A stretch of 39,149 bases of DNA from Tatumella sp. JGM118 (GCF_018257515.1 NZ_JAERJR010000024.1:1-39149), one strand, 5' to 3'. Shown: positions 1 to 8,576, counted from the first letter of the stretch. Numbers and translations are program-made. Notes: generated from the sequence alone by a model not told the origin.

Positions 1-2
1 AG

Positions 3-68
3 CACCCACACCCACACCCACACCCAAACCCACACCCAAACCCGGACCCACACCCAAACCCGGACCCA
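3..68. repeat. Hexanucleotide tandem repeat (CACCCA-type), 11 units
   Basis: Eleven consecutive 6 bp units run from position 3: four CACCCA units, then AACCCA, CACCCA, AACCCG, GACCCA, CACCCA, AACCCG, GACCCA. The last six units form an exact 18 bp direct duplication, CACCCAAACCCGGACCCA at 33-50 and 51-68. Plus-strand frame 2 reads as a Pro-Thr-Pro-Lys-rich linker that stops at 128-130, and frame 1 stops at 142-144, so the repeat could be the end of a gene truncated by the window edge. The minus strand carries GGG runs separated by 3 nt, a G-quadruplex-type pattern. Repeat structure is seen directly; coding status is unknown. Confidence 0.9.
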
Positions 69-435
69 CCACAATACCGGCGGTCTGTTATTGCACGCAC
101 GCGATGGGGCACGGTTCAGTCATGGTGTAATTTCGTGGCAGTGATCGTGTGGTCAGCCATACGTGCTCATCCATTCCACGACTGCGGGCAGCGGAAAAGC
201 GTGCAGCCGCCCGCCAGACGGTTCAATGCTGAATCTGTCAGTGACGGGGGTGCAGAGAACCTGCTGTGTTACGGGACGGTAATTTTTACCCAAATCTCTG
301 CATTTCAGGATTAACTAATGTAAAGCTGTGTAAATATCCCGAAGAAGGCGTCTTTTCGGGGGTGATCTGTTTATATCCTGCAATTTTTTGAGGTATATAT
401 TTCAGACCCCCCGGCTGAATTGAGAAAATTACACG
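69..435. other. Intergenic stretch with no recognisable gene
   Basis: No convincing coding sequence is visible here. Frames carried over from the left-edge repeat close at 128-130 and 142-144; a third frame stays open to about 313 but reads without recognisable protein character. A hairpin without a T tract lies near 338-361 (arms CCCGAA and TTCGGG). The AT-rich part from about 360 to 410 probably holds the promoter of the lipoprotein gene at 436, but I see no clear -35/-10 pair. Confidence 0.4.
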
Positions 436-984
436 ATGACTCCCCCTGCCACCCGTAAAATTCTGACCTGCCTGTTACTGATGACCCTTGCGGGGTGTTC
501 TTCCCATTCCCGTAATACCGAAGACAAGGGGGAAACTCTCGCTCAGGAAAATCAGCAATCGGATCTGATTAACGTTCTTGCTGCGCTGCACGACCAGATG
601 CATTCCTGGGAAGGGACTAAATATCAGTGGGGCGGCACTCAGCTCACCGGCGTCGATTGTTCGGGCTTTGTCTGGCGAACCTTAAAAGACCGTTTCAACA
701 TCCCGATGGACCGGGTCACCACCAAACAATTAATCCATATGGGGGAACCGGTGGATCAGGCCCATTTACTGCCGGGCGATTTAGTCTTCTTCCGCATCAG
801 AAATGAACTGCATGTCGGCTTTTACGATACTGATCGTCAGTTCCTGCATGCCTCCGTCAGCCGCGGTGTTATGCGGTCATCGCTGAATAATCCTTACTGG
901 AAATCGGTCTACCTGGAAGCCAGACGTTTACCGCGTGAATATAACGCACAGATTACCTTCAATACTTCGAAAGGGGTTGGCTGA
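436..984 (+). CDS. nlpC: NlpC/P60 family lipoprotein, probable peptidoglycan endopeptidase
   Basis: The 182-residue product begins with a lipoprotein signal (hydrophobic core, lipobox LAGC, lipidated Cys21), so it should be anchored in the envelope. The rest is an NlpC/P60 cysteine peptidase domain with catalytic Cys75 in GVDCSGF, His126 in LHVGFYD and His138 in FLHAS. The family cleaves the D-glutamyl to diaminopimelate bond of peptidoglycan stem peptides. The motifs GVMRSSL and LLPGDLVFF match E. coli NlpC as I remember it better than MepS/Spr; the tail after ARR is longer than in E. coli NlpC (about 154 residues). It stands alone here, not beside the btu genes where E. coli nlpC lies, so it may be a paralogue. 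The Shine-Dalgarno in front of ATG 436 is weak. Confidence 0.85.
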   Translation: MTPPATRKILTCLLLMTLAGCSSHSRNTEDKGETLAQENQQSDLINVLAALHDQMHSWEGTKYQWGGTQLTGVDCSGFVWRTLKDRFNIPMDRVTTKQLIHMGEPVDQAHLLPGDLVFFRIRNELHVGFYDTDRQFLHASVSRGVMRSSLNNPYWKSVYLEARRLPREYNAQITFNTSKGVG

Positions 985-1288
985 GCCCTCGCTTAGCGCG
1001 GTGCGTTGTAAGAGGCCCCGCCGGAAAGGCTCTGCATGACGACATTATTCGCCCCCGGTATCGCGTTTATCCATACATTATCTTTTCTGAACGGATTTCA
1101 CTCTGTTGCGGTAATCCGCAGCGCACTGCATTCCCTGTCTCCCGCCGCTGCCCGCAAAGTGTTACGCGGCTCACGTTACGGGTAACAATGTCCCCTGAAA
1201 CATTCTCTTAATCGATATACATCACAGATTTAACATCCAAATACCGTTCTGATAAGCGCCTGTATCTGTGCGTTTTAAGAGGACGATT
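985..1288. other. Intergenic region upstream of idnD
   Basis: About 300 bp between the NlpC-like gene and idnD. I see no supported gene. The last 100 bp are AT-rich and probably contain the idnD promoter. A single TCACA half-site lies near 1222, but its partner half is poor, so I do not call a CRP site. The Shine-Dalgarno AAGAGG sits about 6 nt before ATG 1289. Confidence 0.35.
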
Positions 1289-2320
1289 ATGAGTACCCTT
1301 ACAGACTCTTGCATGATCAATGGCAAACATCAGGTTGAGGTCGTGAGCAAAGACGTCAGCTATCAGGGACAGGGTACCCTGGTACGTATTACCCGTGGCG
1401 GGATCTGTGGTTCGGATCTGCACTATTACCAGCACGGTAAAGTCGGTAATTTCGAGGTCAGAATGCCGATGGTGCTCGGTCATGAAGTGGTGGGCTATGT
1501 GGTGGAAAGCGATGACCCGTCCTTACAGGCAGGGCAGAAAGTCGCGATTAATCCGGCGGCCTCCTGCGGAGAGTGTAAATATTGCCGTTCCGGCGAAGAT
1601 AACCAGTGTACCGGCATGCGCTTTTTTGGCAGTGCCATGTATTACCCGCATGTGGATGGCGGCTTCAGCCAGTATAAAGTGGTGGAAACCCGTCAGTGTG
1701 TTCCCTTTGAGGCCGGGGCCGATGAGAAGGTGATGGTGTTTGCCGAACCGCTGGCAGTATGTATTCATGCCACCCATCAGGCCGGCGAGTTGCAGGGCAA
1801 AAAAGTGTTTATTTCCGGTGTCGGGCCGATAGGTTGCCTGATTGCCGCCGCGGCCAGGGCCAGAGGGGCCGCAGAGGTGGTCTGTACGGATGTCAGTGAA
1901 CGATCACTGGCAATGGCGGAAGCGATGGGGGCAACCACGACGATAGAGGCGGCCAGGGGGGATTTTTCTCCTTATCTGGCGGAGAAAGGGTATTTCGATG
2001 TCTCCTTCGAAGCCTCCGGTCATCCTTCCTCCCTGAATCGTTGTCTGGAGGTGACCCGGGCGAAAGGAACTCTTGTGCAGGTAGGGATGGGTGGCAATAT
2101 CCCTGAATTTCCGATCATGCAGCTGATTTCCAAAGAGATCGTCTTAACCGGTTCTTTCCGTTTTACCACCGAATTCGCGACCGCAGTGGAATGGCTGGGC
2201 AAGGGGGTGATCGATCCGCTGCCTCTGTTCAGCGGGGAATATGACTATCATGAGATCGACGCTGCGCTGAATTTCGCGGGCGATAAGCAAAAGGCAGCAA
2301 AAGTGCAGTTGACGTTCTAA
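1289..2320 (+). CDS. idnD: L-idonate 5-dehydrogenase (zinc-dependent MDR)
   Basis: IdnD oxidises L-idonate to 5-keto-D-gluconate with NAD(P)+ in the cytoplasm. The 343-residue product has the length of E. coli IdnD. It shows the catalytic zinc site Cys40 (GGICGSD) and His65-Glu66 (GHE), the structural zinc lobe Cys93, Cys96, Cys99 and Cys107, and the Rossmann motif GVGPIG at 177-182. Long stretches such as MRFFGSAMY, VDGGF and FAEPLAV match the E. coli protein. I chose ATG 1289 rather than the in-frame start at 1268 because AAGAGG lies just upstream and the length then matches the family. idnT follows on the same strand about 100 bp downstream, so the two probably form a transport-oxidation pair. 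Confidence 0.95.
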   Translation: MSTLTDSCMINGKHQVEVVSKDVSYQGQGTLVRITRGGICGSDLHYYQHGKVGNFEVRMPMVLGHEVVGYVVESDDPSLQAGQKVAINPAASCGECKYCRSGEDNQCTGMRFFGSAMYYPHVDGGFSQYKVVETRQCVPFEAGADEKVMVFAEPLAVCIHATHQAGELQGKKVFISGVGPIGCLIAAAARARGAAEVVCTDVSERSLAMAEAMGATTTIEAARGDFSPYLAEKGYFDVSFEASGHPSSLNRCLEVTRAKGTLVQVGMGGNIPEFPIMQLISKEIVLTGSFRFTTEFATAVEWLGKGVIDPLPLFSGEYDYHEIDAALNFAGDKQKAAKVQLTF

Positions 2321-2424
2321 ATCCGTCATCTGAGGCACGGGGCTTATCTGCAAAAACCCCGCCTCAGGCAACGGGATGGCGATATTACCGGGTGGTTTAC
2401 ACCGTGTTTTCAGAGGGCTGCATT

Positions 2425-3744
2425 ATGCCGATTACTATAATAGCGCTGGGAGTCGTACTCCTGCTGGTACTGATGATTGTCTTTAAAGCCAATGGCTTTA
2501 TCGCATTAGTTTTCGTCTCTGCCGTGGTGGGGATTGCGGAAGGTATGACACCGCTGGCAGTTATCGCATCCATTCAGAAGGGGATCGGCGGTACGCTGGG
2601 CAGTCTGGCGATGATACTGGGCTTCGGTGCCATGCTGGGCAAACTGGTGTCAGATACCGGGGCCGCCCAGCGGGTGGCAACCACGCTGATCAATGCCTTT
2701 GGTAAACAGCGGGTGCAATGGGCGCTGATGGTGACCGGCCTGATCGTCGGCCTGGCCATGTTCTATGAAATCGGCTTTGTTCTGCTGTTACCGCTGGTCT
2801 TTACGGTGGTGGCAGCGGCCGGAATGCCACTGTTATATGTCGGTGTGCCTATGGTAGCCGCGCTTTCTGTGACGCACTGTTTTCTGCCGCCGCATCCGGG
2901 GCCGACGGCTATCGCCACTATTTTCGGGGCTAACCTCGGGACGACACTGCTATACGGAATAGTGATCACTATTCCGACAGTGATCATCGCCGGGCCGTTG
3001 TTCTCCCGGTTCCTGAAAAACTTCGAAAAAGAACCGCCGGAAGGGCTATATAACCCGAAAATCTTCGCTGAGCATGAAATGCCGGGCTTCGGGATCAGTA
3101 TTTTTGCGGCCATTATTCCGGTGATCCTGATGGCAGTGGCGGCGGTGTTCGAACTGACCCTGCCGAAAGAGAATGCAGTACGGCAGTTTTTTGAATTTAT
3201 CGGTAACCCTGCCGTGGCTCTGTTTATCTCGGTAGTGATCGCCGTCTTTACCCTGGGGCTGCGCAACGGGCGTAAAGCGGAAGATGTGATGGAGATGTGC
3301 AGTTCGTCGATTGCCTCCATCGCCATGATTGTTTTTATTATCGCCGGCGGCGGGGCATTTAAGCAGGTGCTGGTCGACAGCGGTGTCGGGGAATACATTG
3401 CCGGTATGATGAAAGGCTCCTCCCTGTCTCCTCTGCTGATGTGCTGGACGGTGGCGGCCATGCTGCGTGTCGCGCTGGGTTCCGCGACCGTGGCGGCGAT
3501 CACCACCGCAGGGATTGTCACGCCGATTATCGCAGTAACACATGCCGATCCGGCGCTGATGGTGCTGGCGGTCGGGTCAGGCAGTGTCATTGCCTCTCAT
3601 GTGAATGATCCCGGGTTCTGGTTATTCAAAGGGTATTTTAATCTGAGTGTGACCGAAACGCTGAGAACCTGGACGGTGATGGAAACGCTGATCTCTGTAC
3701 TGGGGCTGGCCGGTGTGCTGATCCTGGATACGATTATCCACTGA
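2425..3744 (+). CDS. idnT: GntP-family L-idonate/gluconate:H+ symporter
   Basis: The 439-residue polytopic inner-membrane protein has the length of E. coli IdnT and is of the GntP family, which imports gluconate, L-idonate and 5-ketogluconate by proton symport. Characteristic family stretches are CFLPPHPGPTAIA, GSATVAAITTAG and VIASHVNDPGFW. The start at ATG 2425 has AGAGGG about 8 nt upstream; an in-frame upstream start at 2392 would add 11 poorly hydrophobic residues. Its position directly behind idnD favours IdnT over the gluconate paralogues GntT/GntU. In E. coli idnO lies between idnD and idnT and idnR follows idnT; neither is present here. Confidence 0.93.
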   Translation: MPITIIALGVVLLLVLMIVFKANGFIALVFVSAVVGIAEGMTPLAVIASIQKGIGGTLGSLAMILGFGAMLGKLVSDTGAAQRVATTLINAFGKQRVQWALMVTGLIVGLAMFYEIGFVLLLPLVFTVVAAAGMPLLYVGVPMVAALSVTHCFLPPHPGPTAIATIFGANLGTTLLYGIVITIPTVIIAGPLFSRFLKNFEKEPPEGLYNPKIFAEHEMPGFGISIFAAIIPVILMAVAAVFELTLPKENAVRQFFEFIGNPAVALFISVVIAVFTLGLRNGRKAEDVMEMCSSSIASIAMIVFIIAGGGAFKQVLVDSGVGEYIAGMMKGSSLSPLLMCWTVAAMLRVALGSATVAAITTAGIVTPIIAVTHADPALMVLAVGSGSVIASHVNDPGFWLFKGYFNLSVTETLRTWTVMETLISVLGLAGVLILDTIIH

Positions 3745-3794
3745 CCGGTGTGAAACCGGCGGCTCTGCTGCCGGAAAGGGCAGCGGGGTCGATC

Positions 3795-3832
3795 AAAAAA
3801 GGCGGGGGCACGTCACAGGGCGTGCTCCCGCC
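3795..3832 (-). terminator. Rho-independent terminator of the lactonase gene
   Basis: Read on the minus strand, a 12 bp stem with one G-T wobble (arms 3821-3832 and 3801-3812, loop 3813-3820) is followed by six T residues (A tract at 3795-3800 on the plus strand). It lies about 80 bp beyond the minus-strand lactonase stop. The plus-strand side lacks a T run, so it is a poorer terminator for idnT. Confidence 0.8.
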
Positions 3833-3909
3833 GGTTCGTCAGCGGTTCATCCAGGCCCGGGATAGCGGGCTATCCGGACCGCAGGATGATTTTCTGAGAC
3901 GTGAGGTCC

Positions 3910-5127
3910 TCAGGGTAAGAATTTAACGTCTGTCGGGCTGCCGATCTGTACGCTGATCCCGGTATATTTCAGTGAGCCGTCCTTCGCATCACGATAGAGT
4001 TCCACCACATTGTTGGAATAGACATTGGCGACCAGCATATATTGCCCGCTCTTATCAAAGGCAAAAGCACGGGGTTCAATGCCCCCGGCCAGGTAGGCTT
4101 TGCCTTCCCCCAGCTTCCCTGTCTTTTTATCGACCGGGAAGGCCACTATCTCATTACGGTTCCGGCGGTTACCGGCATACAGGAACTTGCCGTCCGGGCT
4201 GAACAGAATACCTGCTCCGCTCTTATCTTCTTCTGACTGGCTGCCGGTCAGGTTCGCGGTCTGGACTTCGGTAAGGCCCTGTTCACCTATCCGGTAAACG
4301 TGGATCTGTGCACCCATCTCGGTCACAATATAAGCGAATTTTCCGTCAGGGGAAAATGTCATATGACGGGGACCGGCTCCGGCCGGGAAATGGACATCGG
4401 CAGCCGTATCCGCCACAAACGGTGTCTTGCTGTCAGGCTGATAACGGTAAGCATGTACAGTATCGGCACCGAGGTCGGCGACAAATAACCGTTTACCGTC
4501 CGGGGTGATATTGACCGAGTGCGCATGGCCGCTGTCCTGGCGTCCGGTAACCACTCCTGAGCCTTTTTCAAACGGAACATGCTGGACAGCCTCGCCCAGT
4601 TTCCCCTGTGCCTCTATCGGGAATAGAATAAATCCGGCATTTTTCTTCGTAGCTGAATAGTTAGCCGCCAGCAGATATTTGCCGTCCGGCGTCAGCGTCG
4701 CATGCGTCGGATGTTCACCCTGACTGCTGACCGCATTAATGACTTTCAGCTTCCCTTCAGTCGTCACTTTAAGCGCAGTCACTTCGCCATTCTCACTTTC
4801 GTTGGTGGTGTAGGCGTACTTGTGGTCACGGCTGAACACAATCCATGACGGGTTCGCCAGTTCAATCACATCCAGCGGTAACAGTGTTCCGTCGGGGTTC
4901 AGATGTAAACGGTAGATCCCTTCACTTGGATACACGGCTTTCTGTGCGAGGGGGTTGGTGGTCTGACCGGTCCAGCTGCCAATCAATACGGTTTGTGGTT
5001 GCACGCGATTATGCTCCGGAAGTAAAGGATGACTCTCCTGAGCATAAGCGATATTCGTTGCTAAAAACAGGGCGACCGACGACATCCTGAACGCTTTGGA
5101 AACAACATTTTTTACCGCATTTCTCAT
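3910..5127 (-). CDS. Secreted seven-bladed beta-propeller lactonase (6-phosphogluconolactonase-like family)
   Basis: The 405-residue product starts with a Sec signal peptide (hydrophobic segment VALFLATNI, likely cleavage after AYA at residue 29), so it is predicted periplasmic. The rest carries repeated blades of the type TPDGKYLLAANY, TPDGKRLFVADL, SPDGKFAYIVTE and SPDGKFLYAGNR, typical of the lactonase seven-bladed propeller family that includes cytoplasmic Pgl (YbhE). Start choice: AAAAGG is 9 nt before ATG 5127, whereas an in-frame TTG at 5136 would abut it. A periplasmic location argues against 6-phosphogluconolactone as substrate; a free sugar lactone such as gluconolactone made by a periplasmic dehydrogenase is a reasonable guess, supported only by the neighbouring idonate genes. 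The exact substrate cannot be read from sequence. Confidence 0.85.
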   Translation of the reverse strand: MRNAVKNVVSKAFRMSSVALFLATNIAYAQESHPLLPEHNRVQPQTVLIGSWTGQTTNPLAQKAVYPSEGIYRLHLNPDGTLLPLDVIELANPSWIVFSRDHKYAYTTNESENGEVTALKVTTEGKLKVINAVSSQGEHPTHATLTPDGKYLLAANYSATKKNAGFILFPIEAQGKLGEAVQHVPFEKGSGVVTGRQDSGHAHSVNITPDGKRLFVADLGADTVHAYRYQPDSKTPFVADTAADVHFPAGAGPRHMTFSPDGKFAYIVTEMGAQIHVYRIGEQGLTEVQTANLTGSQSEEDKSGAGILFSPDGKFLYAGNRRNRNEIVAFPVDKKTGKLGEGKAYLAGGIEPRAFAFDKSGQYMLVANVYSNNVVELYRDAKDGSLKYTGISVQIGSPTDVKFLP

Positions 5128-5876
5128 TAATAACAACCTTTTAAATCACCAATGAAATCAGATATCCCGAACAGGGAGGGCAGAGTATCTGCAATGGCCG
5201 GCAGGGCCGGGGTCTGTCCCCGTCATAAGGGATGACCCCGATGTTCGCCGGTTGCAGAAGACTTCTTATAAAATATTTCAAAATGAAAATAAATGTTAAT
5301 TTTAGTGTGGGTATTCTGCTGCCGTGGTGAGCGGTGGAATATTCGGCAGGGGATCTGCGTGTTGCACAACCCCTGCTAACACGCCGTCAGGCTCCGGAAA
5401 TCCGTGTCAGGATCGGTTCGGTAACTCATGGGTTAACAGGCTGTTTTCACCGATTATCGGGGGTGATGGCTGCACGTATGACACCTTTGGCAGCGTAAGG
5501 TTTTTTTAATGTGTTTTATTCTTTATGGCTGGCGGCCTGACAGGAGCACGGTATTTTGTGGCGTATCTTCCCCGGAAGATGTCAGGGGCAGGCTGACGTT
5601 CCTCGTATTCTGCCGGCGGGTTTTCAGACAACCCGCAATGTCTGACTGACAGTATTGCGGGCGGCTCGCACTCTGCAGGGCGGCCTGATCGTTGCTTAGC
5701 GGGTATGCCACAGGGGAGCCTGCGCCGGAACACAGGGAACTCACAGAAAAATTAAGGCAGTCTGCCGCCGTCAGCGCTTTGCCCGGGACAGATGACCGGG
5801 AGGTATTTGCGTGAAGAATAAGGCGGGCTGAACAATCTTTTCCGGGCACGGCGAGGTAATTCATTAACACTGCTAA
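5128..5876. other. Long intergenic stretch, no supported gene
   Basis: About 750 bp without a convincing gene between the divergent lactonase and hydrolase genes. Short open frames on both strands (for example 5523-5870 minus) have no recognisable domain, signal peptide or ribosome binding site. The part at 5265-5320 is strongly AT-rich and suits a promoter for the lactonase gene. A 7 bp stem hairpin without T tract lies at 5616-5636 (GCGGGTT and AACCCGC). Confidence 0.4.
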
Positions 5877-6331
5877 TATTATTTTGCGGGCCTGACCCTG
5901 TTACGTCGTGGGTCCGACTTTGTATCTGCTGATCTGCGGATGCAGATTTACAGCGACGGAGGCGGGGAATATGCTGAAAAGGTATTTATCTATCGTCGTC
6001 AGGCGCGGCAGGATGTCACCGGTATCGCCCGGGGGTACATCTCGCAGTGCTTCATCATCGTCAGGTGAGGGATAGCCCCTCCGGGCGATACCTGCGCCTG
6101 CTTTATCCGTTGTCACAGGCGGCAGAGTATGATGATACCTTCATGCCCTTTCTCAGCGTTACGGTTCCGGCAGAGGAAGGACGCTACCAGCCTGATATGA
6201 AGCCCGGCGCCGCCGGGGGGCAGCCGTTTCTGTGGCAAATCAATACACCTCACTCAGCGGCGGTTACCGTCCGGGTGACTATCCTGACGTTCCGTCATTA
6301 TTCAGCCAGGGCAGGAGTGACAAATGAATAA
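5877..6331 (+). pseudogene. Possible frameshifted coding remnant upstream of the hydrolase
   Basis: Two overlapping plus-strand frames look like pieces of one protein. The first (open from 5877, stop TGA 6066-6068) reads AEKVFIYRRQARQDVTGIAR and ends in FIIVR. The second (from about 6062 to TAA 6329-6331) continues naturally as DSPSGRYLRLLYPLSQ and then AEYDDTFMPFLSVTVPAEE. One base inserted or two deleted around 6060-6068 would explain the break. There is no ribosome binding site or start for the first part, so the 5' end is also missing. The stop of the second part overlaps the hydrolase start (ATGAATAA), as in a former operon. I cannot name the family. Confidence 0.4.
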
Positions 6332-7460
6332 ATTCGCAGGCGCACTACTGATATCGTCAATGAGCCTGATTGCGATAACACAGCATGCCGGGGCGGTATC
6401 GTTATCACCGAATGGCGTGTTACTGGAAAAAAGTCCTCTGCCTGCCGATCACGGCTTGCAGGAAGCTTCTGAACAGTATCTGATCCATTACACGTCGGTC
6501 AGCGGGGTCGACGGAAAAACCCGGCGTGAAGATACCGGGGCGGTATTTTTGCCGAAAGGCCCGGCCCCTCGCGGGGGCTGGCCGGTGGTGGTCTGGGCCC
6601 ACGGAACCGTCGGAGTGGCTACCCAATGCGCCCCGTCTCTGAACCCCCGTTCCTCACGTGACCAGCAGTACCTGAATACCTGGCTATCGCTGGGGTTTGC
6701 GGTGGTTGCCCCGGACTATGCAGGGCTGGGATCCCGCGGACTGCATCATTATCTGAACGCACGTGCAGAGGCCTGGAGTGTGCTGGACAGCATTACGGCC
6801 GCACTGAAAAGCTTCCCGCTAAGTAATAAAATTATTATTGTCGGCCAGTCACAGGGGGCACATGCGGCATTTTCGGCGTCCGGTTATCAGCCAGCGTATG
6901 CGCCGTCACTGCATGTACTGGGCACCGTGCTGACCGGGACCCCTTATATCAACGCCGCGACCTCTGTGAATGCTATCTTCAAACCGGACCAGGGGATCAC
7001 CGGCGGCGACCCGAAAATGCCCTATGCCTATTATATTTTCCTGTCGGCAGCCGATGAGAATAAGTCGCTGAAGGCTGAAGACTATTTCCGTCAGGAGGCG
7101 ATTGCGGATGTCAGGCTGGCAAGCCGCCTTTGCATTACTCCGCTAACACAGCATGTGATGGAGAAGGGGCTGAACGGGAGCAACAGTTTCCTGCCGGGAT
7201 TCCAGAAACTGCTGGACACGCAGTTACCCTCTCTGCGCTATAACACCCTGAAAATTAACCATCCGGTGTTTATCGGTATCGGTCTGAAAGACATCAATGT
7301 GCCGACGGCCATGCAACAGCAGTTTGCCCGGGATGTTAAAGCCGCGGGTACGCCGGTAGAAATAAAAGAGTATGCGGGCATGAACCATGGTGACACGGTG
7401 AATGTTTCACTGAGGGATTCTGTGCCCTTTGTCATCAAACTGATGGCATCTGCGGACTAA
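6324..7460 (+). CDS. Secreted alpha/beta hydrolase (lipase/esterase-like)
   Basis: The 378-residue product has a Sec signal peptide (cleavage likely after HAGA, residue 24) and an alpha/beta-hydrolase fold. Visible elements are the oxyanion-hole motif HGTVG at 93-97, the nucleophile elbow GQSQG with Ser176, a probable acid Asp323 in GLKDINVP and a probable His355 in MNHGD. The layout resembles secretory lipases and related periplasmic esterases; the substrate is not readable. ATG 6324 has GCAGGAG about 8 nt upstream. The gene diverges from the secreted lactonase across a 1.2 kb spacer, so two secreted hydrolases sit side by side. Confidence 0.8.
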   Translation: MNKFAGALLISSMSLIAITQHAGAVSLSPNGVLLEKSPLPADHGLQEASEQYLIHYTSVSGVDGKTRREDTGAVFLPKGPAPRGGWPVVVWAHGTVGVATQCAPSLNPRSSRDQQYLNTWLSLGFAVVAPDYAGLGSRGLHHYLNARAEAWSVLDSITAALKSFPLSNKIIIVGQSQGAHAAFSASGYQPAYAPSLHVLGTVLTGTPYINAATSVNAIFKPDQGITGGDPKMPYAYYIFLSAADENKSLKAEDYFRQEAIADVRLASRLCITPLTQHVMEKGLNGSNSFLPGFQKLLDTQLPSLRYNTLKINHPVFIGIGLKDINVPTAMQQQFARDVKAAGTPVEIKEYAGMNHGDTVNVSLRDSVPFVIKLMASAD

Positions 7461-7863
7461 CCTGAAACCCGACCCTTTTCCGGGCCGGGCACTCAGCGTG
7501 GCAGAAGATAAGCCGCCCCGCAGGCTTAATGCCGGTCACTTCAGGAAGCCCGGCCCTGAAATGAACAGTTCCCGTAAAGCCGGACGATCGGTTTCAGGCA
7601 GCCAGACTGGCCTGAGCCTGGTTGAATACCGGGCGCAGGCCTTTCCCGGTAAGCATGATGATGAGTTTATATTCATAAAACGTTTAACTGACCGGCATTG
7701 CCCGCAGGCCGCTCTTACGGTGCACCGGGGCGCGGGTCTCCCTGGCCGCTGGCGGGGGAAGTGTTCACTTTATACTGACGACTGCCCGTCACGGGCGGAA
7801 CTGTTATAATCACCGATTGATCGATGCCGATATCCTTCGGAAACAGAAACGAGGTAACAGAAG
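7461..7863. other. Intergenic stretch upstream of yecA
   Basis: About 400 bp. One open frame from a GTG at 7498 to 7809 (103 codons) has no ribosome binding site, no recognisable domain and an Arg/Pro/Gly-rich composition typical of noncoding high-GC DNA, so I do not call it. The only clear signal is a consensus -10 hexamer near 7805. Confidence 0.4.
7805..7810 (+). promoter_or_regulatory. Candidate -10 box for yecA
   Basis: A perfect TATAAT lies 54 bp upstream of the yecA ATG, giving a leader of about 45 nt. No good -35 is present at the usual 16-18 bp spacing, so the promoter may be weak or activator-dependent. Confidence 0.45.
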
Positions 7864-8529
7864 ATGGCGCAGGGTCCACTGACTGAGAAAGAGCTGGAAT
7901 GGCTGGATGATATTTTTATGAAATACGGGGATGACGATTCCGTACTGGATGTTTCCGGGCTGGATGGTTTCCTTACGGCCATCCTGTCAGGGCCGGTCAT
8001 GGTAGAGCCGGAAAGATGGCTGGTAGAAGTGTGGGGCGGAGCCGGTAAGGTGCCGCGCTGGAGTTCTGAACGCGAAATGGAACGCTTTATGAACCTCACT
8101 TTCCAGCATCTCGACGACATCGACCAGCGTTTGTCGGACTATCCTGATCAATTTGAACCGCTGTTTGGCTCCCGTGAAACAGAAGGTCAGGAATTTACCA
8201 TCGTTGAGGAATGGTGTTTCGGCTATCTGCGCGGAGTGGCACTCGGGGGATGGCCGGAATTACCGGCGGCATTACAGCCTGCGCTGGATGCTATTGCGCT
8301 ACACGGGCAGGAAGAGAAATTCCCTGTGCTGGAAACCTTAAGCCCGGAAGCTTACGAAGAAAGTATCGACGCGATTTTACCGGCATCACTGGCACTGCAC
8401 CGCTACTGGCTGGAGCATCGCAGCGATGGCGAGGTCAGCCAGCCGTTTATCGCAGAGGTCAAAGCCGGTCGTAATGACCCTTGTCCTTGTGGCAGCGGCA
8501 AAAAATTCAAACAGTGTTGCCTGCACTAA
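7864..8529 (+). CDS. yecA: YecA/UPF0149 family protein with C-terminal SEC-C zinc motif
   Basis: The 221-residue product has the length of E. coli YecA. It has an N-terminal UPF0149 (YgfB/YecA) all-helical domain, with [15 protein letters not shown] and [10 protein letters not shown] conserved, and ends in a SEC-C motif at 202-221 ([13 protein letters not shown] followed by CC) with Cys207, Cys209, Cys218 and Cys219. SEC-C motifs bind zinc and in SecA contact the ribosome and SecB; YecA has been linked to SecA-like association with ribosomes. GAGGTAACAGAAG precedes the ATG. It is monocistronic and convergent with the tannase-family gene. Confidence 0.95.
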   Translation: MAQGPLTEKELEWLDDIFMKYGDDDSVLDVSGLDGFLTAILSGPVMVEPERWLVEVWGGAGKVPRWSSEREMERFMNLTFQHLDDIDQRLSDYPDQFEPLFGSRETEGQEFTIVEEWCFGYLRGVALGGWPELPAALQPALDAIALHGQEEKFPVLETLSPEAYEESIDAILPASLALHRYWLEHRSDGEVSQPFIAEVKAGRNDPCPCGSGKKFKQCCLH

Positions 8530-8534
8530 TCACC

Positions 8535-8568
8535 GGTGATATCACGGGGAGAGCCCCGTAATATCACC
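8535..8568. terminator. Hairpin between convergent yecA and tannase-family gene
   Basis: A 15 bp stem with a single C-A mismatch (8535-8549 with 8554-8568, loop AGAG) fills the 47 bp gap between the two stop codons. There is no T tract on either side, so it may work as a bidirectional RNA-end stabiliser or an unconventional terminator. Confidence 0.6.
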
Positions 8569-8576
8569 GCAGGGGG

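Noticed and set aside
1208-1240. CRP site upstream of idnD
   Set aside because: Only the TCACA half is good; the partner half-site matches TGTGA at two of five positions.
2763-3590. 275-codon minus-strand open frame inside idnT
   Set aside because: It lies wholly antisense to a well-conserved gene, has a Thr/Ser/Pro-rich low-complexity reading and no ribosome binding site.
5523-5870. 115-codon minus-strand frame in the long spacer
   Set aside because: No homology that I recognise, no Shine-Dalgarno, and Ser/Cys-rich composition without domain character.
7498-7809. 103-codon frame from a GTG between hydrolase and yecA
   Set aside because: No ribosome binding site, no recognisable domain, and the composition is that of noncoding GC-rich DNA.
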